From positions 186,001-250,000 of the forward strand of contig NZ_QGHL01000020.1 of the NCBI RefSeq assembly GCF_003171715.1: DNA of 64,000 nucleotides. Direction: 5' to 3'. The position numbers were made by a program, and so were the translations under genes. Below, piece after piece: positions 8,634 to 19,593 of the stretch (its first letter is position 1; each line of letters begins with the position of its first letter). The notes beneath the pieces are model-generated. The model was not told the origin of the DNA, searched no databases, and saw only the letters and a list, made by a program, of their open reading frames with translations. Source of the DNA: Novosphingobium meiothermophilum (lineage in GTDB: Bacteria; Pseudomonadota; Alphaproteobacteria; Sphingomonadales; Sphingomonadaceae).

Positions 8634-9941
8634 GTGAAGGACTTCGCCATATCCGACAATCCGGCGGTTCAGGCCCAGCTTGACCGCCTCGGCGCGCTGT
8701 CGCTGCCATCCGGTCGGCTTGGTCTTGATACGGTGCGGGCACTTTGCGCGCGGGTGGGTGATCCGCAGAACCATCTCCCGCCCGTTTTCCATGTGGCGGG
8801 CACGAACGGCAAGGGTTCAACGTGCAGCTATCTGCGCGCCATCCTCGAAGCCGAAGGGCTGACAGTTCACACCGCCACCAAGCCGCATCTTGTGCGCTAC
8901 AATGAGCGTATCCGCCTTGCAGGCAAGCTGATCGGAGACGATCTCCTGGCGGCCTTGCTCAAGGAAGTGCTCGATGCGGCGGAAGGACTGGAACCGAGCT
9001 TCTTCGAAGTCACGACCGTTGCCACCTTTCTTGCCTATGCGCGCACGCCAGCAGACGCCTGCGTGATCGAAACCGGCCTTGGCGGGAGGCTCGATGCGAC
9101 CAACGTGATGCCCACGGCGGCCGTCTGCGGCATTGCCACGCTGGGGTTCGATCACGAAGCCTTCCTGCTGGCGCCGGAAGATGGCGTGCCGACCGAACCA
9201 CTGGCCCGCATTGCCTTCGAGAAGGCCAGCATCGCCAAACCCGGCGTGCCGCTGGTGACAATGGCCTATCCGCAGGTGGCCGCCGATTCGGTAGCAGCAA
9301 CGGCCGCGCGGATCGGCGCGCCGCTTTTCATGCGCGGGCACGAGTGGCACGCCGTGGCCAACGACACGATCCTCTATCGTGATGTTGCGGGCGAAATCGA
9401 ACTGCCGCGGCCTGCAATGCCCGGCACCCATCAGACAGATAATGCCGCGCTTGCCGTGGCCATGATCCGGCATCAGACCGCCGTGCGCGTTTCACCGGGA
9501 GCCATGGCCAAGGGCATTGTTGAAGCACGCTGGCCAGCACGGCTTCAGCGTCTTGGAAAAGGCCCGCTGACCGCGCTGACAGGAGTTCGCACTGTCTGGC
9601 TTGATGGCGGACACAACCCCGATGCAGGCTTGGCCATCGCGCGCCACCTTGGTTCGCAGCCGCCTGTGCACATCATCATGGGGATGCTGGCGAACAAGGA
9701 TCCATCGGCAATCCTCAAGCCGCTGGGAAACCATGCGCTGTCGATCTCGGTCGTCCCCGCCCCCGGCCATGAAGCGCACAAGCCAGAAGACTTTGCGCCC
9801 TTTACCGCCCTGCCCGTGCGTAGCTTCTCCGCCGTTCCCGAAGCACTGGCCGCCCTGCCGTCCGAAGGCGACGTGCTGATCGTTGGCTCGCTCTATCTTG
9901 CCGGTGAAGTGCTGCGGCTCAATCAGGAAGTGCCGGACTAA
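8634..9941 (+). CDS. folC: Bifunctional folylpolyglutamate synthase / dihydrofolate synthase
   Basis: Adds glutamate to dihydropteroate and to folates. It is a Mur-ligase-type ATPase with the P-loop HVAGTNGKGS near residue 45, and the second Mur signature is ETGLGGRLDATNV. A C-terminal ligase domain contains WLDGGHNPDAG. The GTG start at 8634 gives 435 residues, normal for the family. The stop TAA overlaps the stop of the convergent permease gene by two bases, so no intergenic terminator exists there. Confidence 0.93.
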   Translation: MKDFAISDNPAVQAQLDRLGALSLPSGRLGLDTVRALCARVGDPQNHLPPVFHVAGTNGKGSTCSYLRAILEAEGLTVHTATKPHLVRYNERIRLAGKLIGDDLLAALLKEVLDAAEGLEPSFFEVTTVATFLAYARTPADACVIETGLGGRLDATNVMPTAAVCGIATLGFDHEAFLLAPEDGVPTEPLARIAFEKASIAKPGVPLVTMAYPQVAADSVAATAARIGAPLFMRGHEWHAVANDTILYRDVAGEIELPRPAMPGTHQTDNAALAVAMIRHQTAVRVSPGAMAKGIVEARWPARLQRLGKGPLTALTGVRTVWLDGGHNPDAGLAIARHLGSQPPVHIIMGMLANKDPSAILKPLGNHALSISVVPAPGHEAHKPEDFAPFTALPVRSFSAVPEALAALPSEGDVLIVGSLYLAGEVLRLNQEVPD

Positions 9942-11248
9942 CCGGTCTGCTCTCCCGCCGTTCCCATGGCGGCATCGACAAGCCCGCTGCGCCCCATCCA
10001 CCAGAACAGCGCAACCCCCGGCAGCGCCAGCACGGTGGTCAGCACGTAGAAGTTGACATAGCCCATGCTCTCGATCAGCGCGCCCGCCGTAGCGCCCGTG
10101 GCAAACCTTCCGACCACGCTGGCGCTGGCGGAAATCAGTGCATATTGCGCCGCGGTATAGCGCAGGTCGCACAGTGCCGAAAAATAGGCGACAACCACCA
10201 CGCCGCCATAGCCGGAAGCCGCGTTTTCAAAACCAATCGCAGCGGCCATGCCAAGATTGGAATGGCCTGCCGCAGCCAGCGCCGCAAAAGACAGGTTCGA
10301 AACCGCCATCAACACGAGCGCCAGAAGGACCGAGTGCTTCAACCCGATCCGGGCATAGACGATCCCGCCCACGAAAATGCCGATGAGATAGGCCCAGAAA
10401 CCTACGCCCACGTCCCAGATCGCGATTTCATCGTTGGTGAAGCCGAGATCGTTGAACAGAAGGCGAAAAGTGAGGTTGGCAAGCGTATCCCCAACCTTGT
10501 GGACAAGGATGAACAGCAGCACGAGCCACGCACCGTTGCGGCGAAAGAACTCACCGAAGGGGCCGATGATCGCACCGATCACTTCAGACACCCCCTTGCG
10601 TGCCGCTGGTTCACGGTGCCGGGCCGGTTCGCCCAGAACAAGCGCCGTGAGCATCGCAGGCAGGGCAAAGAGCGCGCAGGCCATGTAGGCCGCGCCCCAC
10701 CCCGTCCGGGCCGCCACGATCAGCGCCAGAGCACCTGCACCAGCCGAACCGATGCGCCAGCCATACTGGCTCATCCCTGATCCCGTGCCGAGCTGGTAAG
10801 GCTTGAGTGTTTCGATCCGATAGGCATCGATCACGATGTCGAAGGTCGCGCCGGCAATGCCGACGAGAATGGCGGCCAGCACGGTGGCACCTATGTCGGC
10901 AGATGGTTCAACCAAAGCCAGATTGAAGACTGCGGCGATGACCAGCACGCCGGAAAGCACCATCCATGAAACCCGCTGGCCCATCCTGCCCACTATCGGA
11001 AGCCGCACGCCATCCACCACCCAGGCCCAGAACACCTTGAGGTTATAAACGAGGAAAGCCAGCGTGAAGGCGGTGACGGTCTTCTTGTCGATTCCATCCT
11101 GCGCCAGCCGGGTGGTCAGGGTCGCGCCGATCATCGCATAGGGAAAGCCCGAAGATACGCCGAGAAAGAAGGCGGCAAGCGATTCTTTTTCAAGGTAGGG
11201 CCTGACTGACCCAAGAAGGCTGCGCTGGCCGGAAGTGTCTGCGCTCAT
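9938..11248 (-). CDS. ampG: AmpG-type major facilitator permease
   Basis: A 436-residue 12-helix MFS protein. The N-terminal pattern (FLGVSSGFPYAMIGATLTTRLAQDGIDKKTVTAFTL) and LKVFWAWVVDGVRLP follow the AmpG subfamily, which imports GlcNAc-anhydromuropeptides released by cell-wall turnover. In other bacteria this recycling feeds AmpR-controlled beta-lactamase induction. No such genes are visible nearby. It could instead be an acetyl-CoA transporter-like relative, so the exact cargo is inferred. Convergent with folC, with overlapping stops. Confidence 0.75.
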   Translation of the reverse strand: MSADTSGQRSLLGSVRPYLEKESLAAFFLGVSSGFPYAMIGATLTTRLAQDGIDKKTVTAFTLAFLVYNLKVFWAWVVDGVRLPIVGRMGQRVSWMVLSGVLVIAAVFNLALVEPSADIGATVLAAILVGIAGATFDIVIDAYRIETLKPYQLGTGSGMSQYGWRIGSAGAGALALIVAARTGWGAAYMACALFALPAMLTALVLGEPARHREPAARKGVSEVIGAIIGPFGEFFRRNGAWLVLLFILVHKVGDTLANLTFRLLFNDLGFTNDEIAIWDVGVGFWAYLIGIFVGGIVYARIGLKHSVLLALVLMAVSNLSFAALAAAGHSNLGMAAAIGFENAASGYGGVVVVAYFSALCDLRYTAAQYALISASASVVGRFATGATAGALIESMGYVNFYVLTTVLALPGVALFWWMGRSGLVDAAMGTAGEQTG

Positions 11249-11361
11249 CGAGGCTGTTGCTCCATCTTTGCTGGCGGCAGACTAGCGGCCAATTCATCGC
11301 GCGCCAGAGCCCAATGCCACCAGGGGTGACGGATTGCGCGTTTGCGCGTAAGGGCTGGCCC

Positions 11362-12246
11362 ATGACTTTTCCCCCGAAGAACAGGACCGGCCGATCGGGA
11401 CGACCCGCCGCTCCCGCCAGAAAGCCCGCGTCGGCACGCAGCAACGCGCCGCGAGGCCCACAACCGGCTGCTCCGGCAAAGCGCGCGCTGGCGCAGGATG
11501 GCTCGGAACGCGAAGGCGATCGCATTGCCAAGCTGCTCGCCCGCGCGGGCATTGCCAGCCGCCGCGAGGTCGAGCGGATGATCGAGGAAGGGCGCGTGAA
11601 GATCGGCGACGAGGTTGTCACCACGCCTGCCACCCTGCTCAAGACGCTGAAGGGCGTGAGCGTTGACGGCAAGCTCGTCGGCCCTATCGCCGCTCCCCGC
11701 CTCTATCGCTTCCACAAGCCCGCGGGCCTTATCACGGCCGAGCGTGATCCCGCAGGCCGTCCGACGATTTACGCCGCGCTGCGCAACGCCATGCCCAAGG
11801 ATGCACCGCGCGTAATGCCGGTGGGCCGCCTCGACGTGAACACGGAAGGGCTGCTGCTGATGACCAATGACGGCGAGTTGAAGCGCGCGCTGGAACTGCC
11901 CTCCACCGGCATCCCGCGCACCTACCGCGCGCGCACTTTCGGCGACATCAGCCAGAGCCGTCTGGAAGAGCTGATGGAAGGGATCGAGATCGAGGGCATC
12001 CGCTATGGCCCCATCGATGCCAACATGGAACGTCGGACCGGTCGCAACCAGTGGATCGAACTGACACTTACCGAAGGGAAGAACCGCGAAGTGCGCCGGG
12101 TGCTGGAGCATCTGGGCCTTCAGGTCTCGCGCCTGCTGCGCACGCGCTATGGCCCCTTTGAACTCGCCGATCTGCCGCGCGGCGCGGTCGAGGAAGTGCC
12201 ACAGGTTCAGGTCGAGCGCTTCCGCAAGACCCTGAAGAACGCCTGA
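11362..12246 (+). CDS. rluB: RluB/RsuA-family rRNA pseudouridine synthase
   Basis: Probable 23S rRNA pseudouridine synthase. After a basic, Pro/Ala-rich N-terminal tail of about 45 residues comes an S4 RNA-binding domain (RIAKLLARAGIASRREVERMIEEGRVKIG). The catalytic domain carries the essential aspartate in VGRLDVNTEGLLLMTNDG, and GKNREVRRVLEHLG follows near the C-terminus. The start at 11362 has an AAGGG Shine-Dalgarno about eight bases upstream; the longer frame from 11257 lacks resemblance to the family. RluB fits better than RsuA or RluF by domain arrangement, but the target base is inferred. Confidence 0.85.
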   Translation: MTFPPKNRTGRSGRPAAPARKPASARSNAPRGPQPAAPAKRALAQDGSEREGDRIAKLLARAGIASRREVERMIEEGRVKIGDEVVTTPATLLKTLKGVSVDGKLVGPIAAPRLYRFHKPAGLITAERDPAGRPTIYAALRNAMPKDAPRVMPVGRLDVNTEGLLLMTNDGELKRALELPSTGIPRTYRARTFGDISQSRLEELMEGIEIEGIRYGPIDANMERRTGRNQWIELTLTEGKNREVRRVLEHLGLQVSRLLRTRYGPFELADLPRGAVEEVPQVQVERFRKTLKNA

Positions 12247-12284
12247 TGGCAGTTGGCAGACAATCGAGGATCAATAGCCGAGAG

Positions 12285-12830
12285 ATGAGGATCATCGCAG
12301 GAGAGTGGCGCGGTCGCCCGCTGCGCGCGCCAGAGGGTGACACCACCCGCCCCACCGCAGATCGCACGCGCGAAACGCTGTTCTCGATGCTGAACAGCCG
12401 TCTTGGCAGCTTCGATGGGCTTGCCGTAGCCGACCTTTTCGCCGGGTCAGGCGCTCTGGGTCTTGAAGCGCTCTCACGCGGTGCGGCAACGGCCCTCTTC
12501 GTCGAACAGGATCCGGCTGCCGTGCGCACGATCCGCGCGAACATCGCGGCCCTGCGCTGCGCCGCGAAATGCGATGTCAGGGCCGCGTCGGTGCTCTCGC
12601 TCGGTCCGGCCAAGCAACCGCTTGATCTTGTCATGCTCGATCCGCCCTACGGAACCGGCGCGGGCGCGGTTGCCATCGACCGGCTCGTCAGGCTGGGCTG
12701 GATTGGCGAGGCAACGTGGATCAGCCTTGAAACCGCCGCTTCCGAAGTGCCGGATGTGCGCGTGTGCGAAGTCGATGCATCGCGCAAGGTGGGCAAGGCG
12801 CTGCTAACGCTGATGCGGCTGAAAAGCTAA
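12285..12830 (+). CDS. rsmD: 16S rRNA (guanine(966)-N(2))-methyltransferase
   Basis: SAM-dependent methyltransferase of 30S assembly, 181 residues from the ATG at 12285 (MRIIAGEWRGRPL, the usual family start). The SAM motif is VADLFAGSGALGLEALSRGA, and the amino-methyltransferase catalytic motif is LDPPYG. An in-frame ATG at 12246 overlaps the stop of the pseudouridine synthase as TGATG and would add 13 residues. That junction suggests translational coupling, so the start is somewhat uncertain. The pair of rRNA-modifying enzymes probably forms one operon. Confidence 0.9.
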   Translation: MRIIAGEWRGRPLRAPEGDTTRPTADRTRETLFSMLNSRLGSFDGLAVADLFAGSGALGLEALSRGAATALFVEQDPAAVRTIRANIAALRCAAKCDVRAASVLSLGPAKQPLDLVMLDPPYGTGAGAVAIDRLVRLGWIGEATWISLETAASEVPDVRVCEVDASRKVGKALLTLMRLKS

Positions 12831-14104
12831 CCCTTCAGCCTTGGTGCGAAGAGGACACCGCCAAGTGTCATGGCGCCTGCCAGCGTCAGGAACAGCCCCA
12901 CATATGCCGTGCCGCCAATGCTGGCGAGCCATGCGGCCGCAAAGGGAGCAAGCGCGCCGCCGATGATCCCGCCCAGGTTGAACGCCACCGAAATACCGGT
13001 GTATCGCACCGCGACGGGATAGAGCGTGGGCAGCCATGCCCCCAGCGGTCCGTAAGCAAGGCCCATGACGAACAGCGAAGCGGCCAGCGTGGCAAACACG
13101 ACCGGCAGCGATGCCGAACCAAGGCCAGGTCCGAACACCAGTCCGACCAGCACCGTCAGCCCCGCGCCCGTGCCCAGCACGACCTTTGCCGAAGCCTTGT
13201 CGGCCCAGTATCCTGCAACGAGAATCCCCAGCGCCAGAAAACTGTTTGCGCCAAGCTGGAGAGCAAGGAAATCCTGCTTGGCATAACCAAGACGGGTCGT
13301 TGCGAACGAAAGCGCAAAAGTCGTGGCAAGGTAGAAAATCGCGAAACAGGCAACCACCCCGGCAATTCCGGCCAGAACCGCCGCAGTGTGTCGGCGCATC
13401 AGCAACCCCACCGGCACGCGCGGCGGCGGTGCCTTTTCCAGTGCTTCACGAAAGGCCGGAGTTTCTCCGATCCTCAACCGCACCCACAGGCCCAGTCCCA
13501 CCAGCAGCGCGCTGGCAAGAAAGGGAATCCGCCAGCCCCACGCGGCGAAATCCGCATCAGACAGGGTCCGGCCCAGCAGGAGGAATAGCCCGTTGGCGAA
13601 AAGAAACCCCAGCGGCGCTCCCAGTTGCGGGGCGCTGCCGAAACGCGCCTCCCACCCGCGCGGCGCATTCTCCACCGCCAGCAGTGCCGCCCCGCCCCAT
13701 TCGCCGCCAAGCCCGAAGCCTTGCCCGAAGCGAAGCAAACACAGCAGCGCAGGCGCGATCCATCCGGCCATCGCATAAGTGGGAAGAAAAGCGATAAGCA
13801 GGGTCGATCCGCCCATCAGCATGAGCGAGGCCACAAGCGTTGACTTGCGCCCCACCCTGTCGCCGAAATGCCCGAACGCGATTGCGCCCACCGGCCGGGC
13901 GAAGAAGGCAAGGCCAAAGGTCATGAACGACAGCAGCGTCTGCGCAGTCTGCGATTCGCTGGGAAAGAACAGGGGGCCGATCACCAGCGCGGCAGCGGTC
14001 GCATAGATGTAGAAATCGTAGAACTCGACCGCTGTGCCCACCAGACTAGCCGTCAGCACGCGCGCATTGCTCTTCAACGGACTCAAGCGTGCCCCTCCCC
14101 TCAT
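12827..14104 (-). CDS. MFS metabolite:H+ symporter (MHS subfamily)
   Basis: A 12-helix MFS transporter of 425 residues. The N-terminal SLVGTAVEFYDFYIYATAAALVIGPLFFP and the loop GHFGDRVGRKSTLV are typical of the MHS group (ShiA, ProP, KgtP, CitA), and RFGQGFGLGGEWGGAALLAVE is the conserved helix-4/5 signature. The substrate (dicarboxylate, shikimate, osmolyte) cannot be told. The start at 14104 (MRGGARLSPLKSNARV) is preferred because upstream residues lack family features. Its stop overlaps the rsmD stop by four bases; the genes are convergent. Confidence 0.8.
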   Translation of the reverse strand: MRGGARLSPLKSNARVLTASLVGTAVEFYDFYIYATAAALVIGPLFFPSESQTAQTLLSFMTFGLAFFARPVGAIAFGHFGDRVGRKSTLVASLMLMGGSTLLIAFLPTYAMAGWIAPALLCLLRFGQGFGLGGEWGGAALLAVENAPRGWEARFGSAPQLGAPLGFLFANGLFLLLGRTLSDADFAAWGWRIPFLASALLVGLGLWVRLRIGETPAFREALEKAPPPRVPVGLLMRRHTAAVLAGIAGVVACFAIFYLATTFALSFATTRLGYAKQDFLALQLGANSFLALGILVAGYWADKASAKVVLGTGAGLTVLVGLVFGPGLGSASLPVVFATLAASLFVMGLAYGPLGAWLPTLYPVAVRYTGISVAFNLGGIIGGALAPFAAAWLASIGGTAYVGLFLTLAGAMTLGGVLFAPRLKG

Positions 14105-14222
14105 GATGACCGCGCCACTCGCCCAGGCATAGCCGCATTCCCCTAGGCCCGCGCCGTGCAAATCCTAAGACCCTTCCCATTAGGCGGTGTCAAATGCGGA
14201 ATGCTCAGCAAAGGTTGCGCCA

Positions 14223-15614
14223 ATGATTGCATGGTTTGCCAATGATGCGCCGATACGGCGAAAGTTCGACACGCTGCGCTGGCTTCACCTCGCAATCGTT
14301 GCGCTTTCGGGCGGAGCGCTGCTCTGGATCGACCTGGGAGGCGGCAACTGGCCCGCGATCATGTTCCCTGCCGCCTCGGTCGTGCTCACGCTCATGCTCG
14401 TGACCTATGCCAAGAGGCTGATCTGCGATCCCTATGTCGCCACGGTGGAGCGCTTGGAAGCGCTGGCCGCGGGAGATCTGGAAAGTCCGGTGCAGTTCAC
14501 CTCTCACGGTGATTGCGTCGGCCGCCTGGCGCGGGCGATGGCGGTATTTTCTGCCAATGCCCGCAAGGTGCGTGAAAGCAGTGAAGAACGAAAGCTGATT
14601 GTCGAGGAACTGGGCACCGCCATAGATGCACTGGCAAAAGGCAATCTTGCCCGGCGGATCGAGCGAGCCTTTCCCGGCGAACTCGATACCTTGCGCACAT
14701 GCTTCAATGCTGCCGTAACGGCGCTGTCCGACGTGATGAATGCGGTATCCGCTTCGGCAAACTCGATCGACACCGGCGCGGGCGAAATTCGCGCGGCATC
14801 CGATGATCTGGCCGTGCGAACCGAACAGCAGGCAGCCCGGCTCGAAGCGGCGAGCGCCGCGATGCAGCAGGTGACGGAACTCGTCCGCGGCAATCTGGGC
14901 AGTGTTGCCGAAGTGGAAAGGTCGGTCGCACATGCCCAGCATGAGGCGGAACATGGCGGCACTGTGGTGGAAGACGCCGTAGAGGCAATGCATCGCATCC
15001 AGAAGTCGTCGCAGGAAGTCGGCCAGATCAGCAGCGTGATCGATGGCATCGCCTTTCAGACCAATCTGCTTGCCCTGAATGCCGGGGTCGAGGCGGCCAG
15101 AGCCGGCGACGCTGGCAAGGGGTTTGCGGTGGTCGCAAACGAAGTGCGCGCGCTCGCGCAGCGATCGGCCGATGCGGCAAGGGAAATCAACCAGCTAATC
15201 ACCACTGCTTCGCAAGAGGTGGACCACGGGGTGAAGCTGGTCGGCGATACGGGCCGGGTTCTGGGCGATATCGTCAGCCGGGTCAGCAGCGTCAACACGC
15301 TTACGGCCACCATTGCAGCAGCGGCAAACCGGCAGGCTGCAATGCTTGAGGAAGTCAACGATACGGTTCGCGAACTCGACCGCATGACCCAGCAGAATGC
15401 CGCCATGGTTGAGGAAAGCACTGCTGCCGCACGCAATCTCGCAGGCGAGGCAATGGAGCTTTCAGGGCAGGTTGCTCGTTTCGGAACAGGCATTGCGAAG
15501 CGGCCACAAAACGTCCCGGCAATCGTTTCCCAGCGCTTAAAACAACCAGTTGCCCGCAGTCAGGGCAATTCCGCTCTGGCCATCAGCGAGGATGAAGACT
15601 GGAGCGACTTCTGA
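14223..15614 (+). CDS. Methyl-accepting chemotaxis protein
   Basis: A 463-residue receptor with two closely spaced membrane helices near residues 22-70 ([18 protein letters not shown] and [21 protein letters not shown]) and almost no periplasmic sensor. It is followed by HAMP-like sequence and a cytoplasmic coiled coil. The signalling tip is fully conserved ([26 protein letters not shown], then [23 protein letters not shown]). It must signal to CheA/CheW elsewhere. The short periplasmic loop suggests sensing from the membrane or cytoplasm. An AAAGG Shine-Dalgarno eight bases before 14223 supports this ATG over the GTG at 14187. Confidence 0.9.
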   Translation: MIAWFANDAPIRRKFDTLRWLHLAIVALSGGALLWIDLGGGNWPAIMFPAASVVLTLMLVTYAKRLICDPYVATVERLEALAAGDLESPVQFTSHGDCVGRLARAMAVFSANARKVRESSEERKLIVEELGTAIDALAKGNLARRIERAFPGELDTLRTCFNAAVTALSDVMNAVSASANSIDTGAGEIRAASDDLAVRTEQQAARLEAASAAMQQVTELVRGNLGSVAEVERSVAHAQHEAEHGGTVVEDAVEAMHRIQKSSQEVGQISSVIDGIAFQTNLLALNAGVEAARAGDAGKGFAVVANEVRALAQRSADAAREINQLITTASQEVDHGVKLVGDTGRVLGDIVSRVSSVNTLTATIAAAANRQAAMLEEVNDTVRELDRMTQQNAAMVEESTAAARNLAGEAMELSGQVARFGTGIAKRPQNVPAIVSQRLKQPVARSQGNSALAISEDEDWSDF

Positions 15615-15687
15615 ATGACGACGGCCTTCCGCTCGTCGGCCGCCTTTCCGATTGCGGCAGGGGATTTTGATCCCTATCTGTTCGCGC

Positions 15688-17985
15688 ATGTCCCTTTCCG
15701 TTTCCGACCACTCCGAAGCCGGGCCCGCCTGGCTGCAAGCGCTCAATCCGCCGCAGCGTGAGGCGGTCGTCACGACTGAAGGACCGGTTCTCATGCTGGC
15801 GGGCGCGGGAACCGGCAAGACCGCTGCGCTCACCGCCCGCCTGGCAAACCTCCTGCGCCAGCGGCTTGCCTGGCCCAGCGAGATCCTGTGCGTGACTTTC
15901 ACCAACAAGGCCGCTCGCGAAATGCGCGAACGGGTGGGGCATCTTATCGGCCCGGCAGTGGAAGGCATGCCGTGGCTGGGCACGTTCCATTCCATCGCCG
16001 CAAAGATGCTGCGCCGCCACGCCGAACTTGTCGGCCTGCAAAGCAATTTCACGATCATCGACACGGATGACCAGCTGCGCCTCTTGAAGCAGCTTATCGT
16101 AGCCGAAGGCGTGGACGAGAAGCGCTGGCCCGCCCGGCAACTGGCGAGCCTCATCGACCGCTGGAAGAACCGCGGCCTCAACCCGGCCGATCTCGATTCG
16201 CTGGAGAATGAGGCCTATGCGAACGGAAAGGGGCAGCGATTCTATGCGCTCTACCAGAACCGCCTGCGCGATCTGAACGCCTGCGATTTCGGCGACCTGC
16301 TGTTGCACATGCTGGGCATCTTCAGACGTGAGCGCGAAGTGTTGGAAATGTGGCAGCAGCGTTTCAAATACGTGATGGTCGACGAATATCAGGACACCAA
16401 CGCCGTGCAGTATCTGTGGCTGCGCCTGCTGGCCCAGAACCGCAAGAACATCTGTGTGGTGGGTGACGACGATCAGTCGATCTATTCATGGCGCGGGGCG
16501 GAAGTTGCCAACATCCTGCGGTTTGAAAAGGATTTTCCGGGCGCCAGGGTAATCCGGCTCGAACAGAACTACCGCTCCACCCCGCACATCCTTGGGGCGG
16601 CATCGGGCCTGATCGCGGAGAACTCGGAACGCCTCGGAAAGACGCTGTGGACCGAGGTTGACGGCGGCGACAGGGTGCGCGTGATCGGCGTGTGGGACGC
16701 TCCGGAAGAAGCTCGGCGCATCGGTGAGGAGATCGAACGACTGGAGCGCGAGGGCGCCCCGCTCGATCGCGTCGCCATCCTCGTACGCGCCCAGTTCCAG
16801 ACGCGCACCATCGAAGACCGCTTCATCCAGATCGGCATGGGCTATCGCATCGTCGGCGGCTTCCGCTTCTACGAACGCGCCGAAATCCGCGATGCACTGG
16901 CCTATCTGCGCCAGATCGCCAGTCCGCAGGACGACCTTGCCTTTGAACGGATCTACAACACGCCCAAGCGCGGCCTTGGCGACAAGACGCTGGAAAAGCT
17001 GCACCGCCATGCCCGGAAACGCGGCATCCCGCTCTCGCTCGCAGCGGTTGAAATCCTCGACACCGACGAACTTGCGGTCCGCGCCCGCAATACCCTTGCC
17101 GCTCTGATGCGCGATTTTGCCCGCTGGCGCGAAGCGGCAAAGCTGTTGGTGCCGGCAGAGCTTGCCCGCACGATCCTTGACGAAAGCGGCTACACCGCCG
17201 CGCTTCAGGCCGAGAAGACCGCAGAGGCCGCAGGCCGCCTTGAAAACCTTACCGAACTTGCCCGTGCGATGGAGGAATACGAGACGCTGGGAGACTTCCT
17301 CGAACACGTGAGCCTGGTCATGGACAACGAGGCGGCGGCCGAGGAAGACAAGGTCACGATCATGACCATCCATGCCGCCAAGGGGCTGGAGTTCGACAAT
17401 GTCTTCCTGCCGGGTTGGGAGGAAGGCGTGTTCCCCTCACAGCGCTCGCTGGATGAAGGCGGGCTGGCTTCGCTGGAGGAAGAACGCCGCCTCGCCTATG
17501 TGGCAATCACCCGCGCCCGTAGGCGCTGTACCATCCTCCACGCCGCCAACCGCCAGATCTATGGCCAGTGGACCAGTTCCATCCCCTCGCGCTTCATCGG
17601 CGAACTGCCTGCCGAACACATTGAGGAAGAAACCACCCTTTCGGGCGGCGCATCAATGTGGCGCGCCAACTGGAGCGAGCGCGACGATCCTTTCAGCCAT
17701 GTCGCTCAGGCCGGCACCGGACGCGCCGCCTCACGCGGCCCCGGTTGGCAACGGGCCGCCGCCCAACCTTTCACCCCCTCCCCACGCCGCATTGCCGAAC
17801 CCACCCGCAGCGCCGCCAGCTTCGCCGCCAAACCGCGGGACGATATCGGCGTCGGGGCGCGCGTGTTTCACGAAAAGTTCGGCTACGGCACGGTGGCCGG
17901 GCAGGAAGGCAACAAGCTGGAGATCGACTTCGAAGGCACGGGCCGCAAGCGCGTGATCGACAGCTTCGTCAAAACGGCAGTCTGA
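15688..17985 (+). CDS. uvrD: UvrD/PcrA-type superfamily 1 DNA helicase
   Basis: ATP-dependent 3'-5' DNA helicase for excision and mismatch repair, 765 residues. The motifs are all present: Q motif (LNPPQREAV), Walker A (AGAGTGKT), Ia (TFTNKAAREM), Walker B (VDEYQDTN), motif III (GDDDQSIYSWRGA), motif IV (QNYRST), motif V (IHAAKGLEFDNVFLPGWEEG) and motif VI (YVAITRARRR). The C-terminus ends in the Tudor-like UvrD/PcrA tail (GARVFHEKFGYGTV...IDFEGTGRKRVIDSFV), which contacts RNA polymerase in PcrA. The ATG at 15688 removes an unrelated 12-residue extension. Confidence 0.95.
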   Translation: MSLSVSDHSEAGPAWLQALNPPQREAVVTTEGPVLMLAGAGTGKTAALTARLANLLRQRLAWPSEILCVTFTNKAAREMRERVGHLIGPAVEGMPWLGTFHSIAAKMLRRHAELVGLQSNFTIIDTDDQLRLLKQLIVAEGVDEKRWPARQLASLIDRWKNRGLNPADLDSLENEAYANGKGQRFYALYQNRLRDLNACDFGDLLLHMLGIFRREREVLEMWQQRFKYVMVDEYQDTNAVQYLWLRLLAQNRKNICVVGDDDQSIYSWRGAEVANILRFEKDFPGARVIRLEQNYRSTPHILGAASGLIAENSERLGKTLWTEVDGGDRVRVIGVWDAPEEARRIGEEIERLEREGAPLDRVAILVRAQFQTRTIEDRFIQIGMGYRIVGGFRFYERAEIRDALAYLRQIASPQDDLAFERIYNTPKRGLGDKTLEKLHRHARKRGIPLSLAAVEILDTDELAVRARNTLAALMRDFARWREAAKLLVPAELARTILDESGYTAALQAEKTAEAAGRLENLTELARAMEEYETLGDFLEHVSLVMDNEAAAEEDKVTIMTIHAAKGLEFDNVFLPGWEEGVFPSQRSLDEGGLASLEEERRLAYVAITRARRRCTILHAANRQIYGQWTSSIPSRFIGELPAEHIEEETTLSGGASMWRANWSERDDPFSHVAQAGTGRAASRGPGWQRAAAQPFTPSPRRIAEPTRSAASFAAKPRDDIGVGARVFHEKFGYGTVAGQEGNKLEIDFEGTGRKRVIDSFVKTAV

Positions 17986-18010
17986 TGGCCGCGTGACACG
18001 GCGCAGACTG
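17978..18010 (-). terminator. Candidate terminator of the DEAD-box helicase
   Basis: A 7-bp inverted repeat (CAGTCTG / CAGACTG) spans the uvrD stop codon. Read on the minus strand it is followed by CCGTTTTG. The large loop and short T-run make this only a moderate candidate. Confidence 0.35.
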
Positions 18011-18018
18011 TGCCGGGA

Positions 18019-19386
<1,368 letters not shown>

Positions 19387-19392
<6 letters not shown>

Positions 19393-19439
19393 GCAATGGC
19401 CTTCATGCGGGGCACTTCATGCAAAGGGGCACTTCATGC
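19387..19439 (-). repeat. Four-copy GCATGAAG repeat with three chained upstream mini-ORFs
   Basis: GCATGAAG occurs four times on the minus strand (19432-19439, 19415-19422, 19401-19408, 19387-19394). The last copy holds the helicase start. Each of the first three ATGs opens a frame of five or six codons (MKCPFA, MKCPA, MKAIA), and each stop TGA overlaps the next ATG as ATGA. The last mini-ORF ends on the helicase ATG. No strong Shine-Dalgarno is visible ahead of the first copy. Confidence 0.75.
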
Positions 19440-19593
19440 TGGGAAAATCCGAAATCAGGCCACCAACCGTTGCCTGCGCAAACCGGAGCGCCAGTCAAAA
19501 GGAGCGCTGCCTGTTTCTCATGCGCGCTATGCCGACATGGCCGAAAAAGTCAAGAAATCCGCGCATGGCGCAGCACCCGTATCGGCGGTTGCG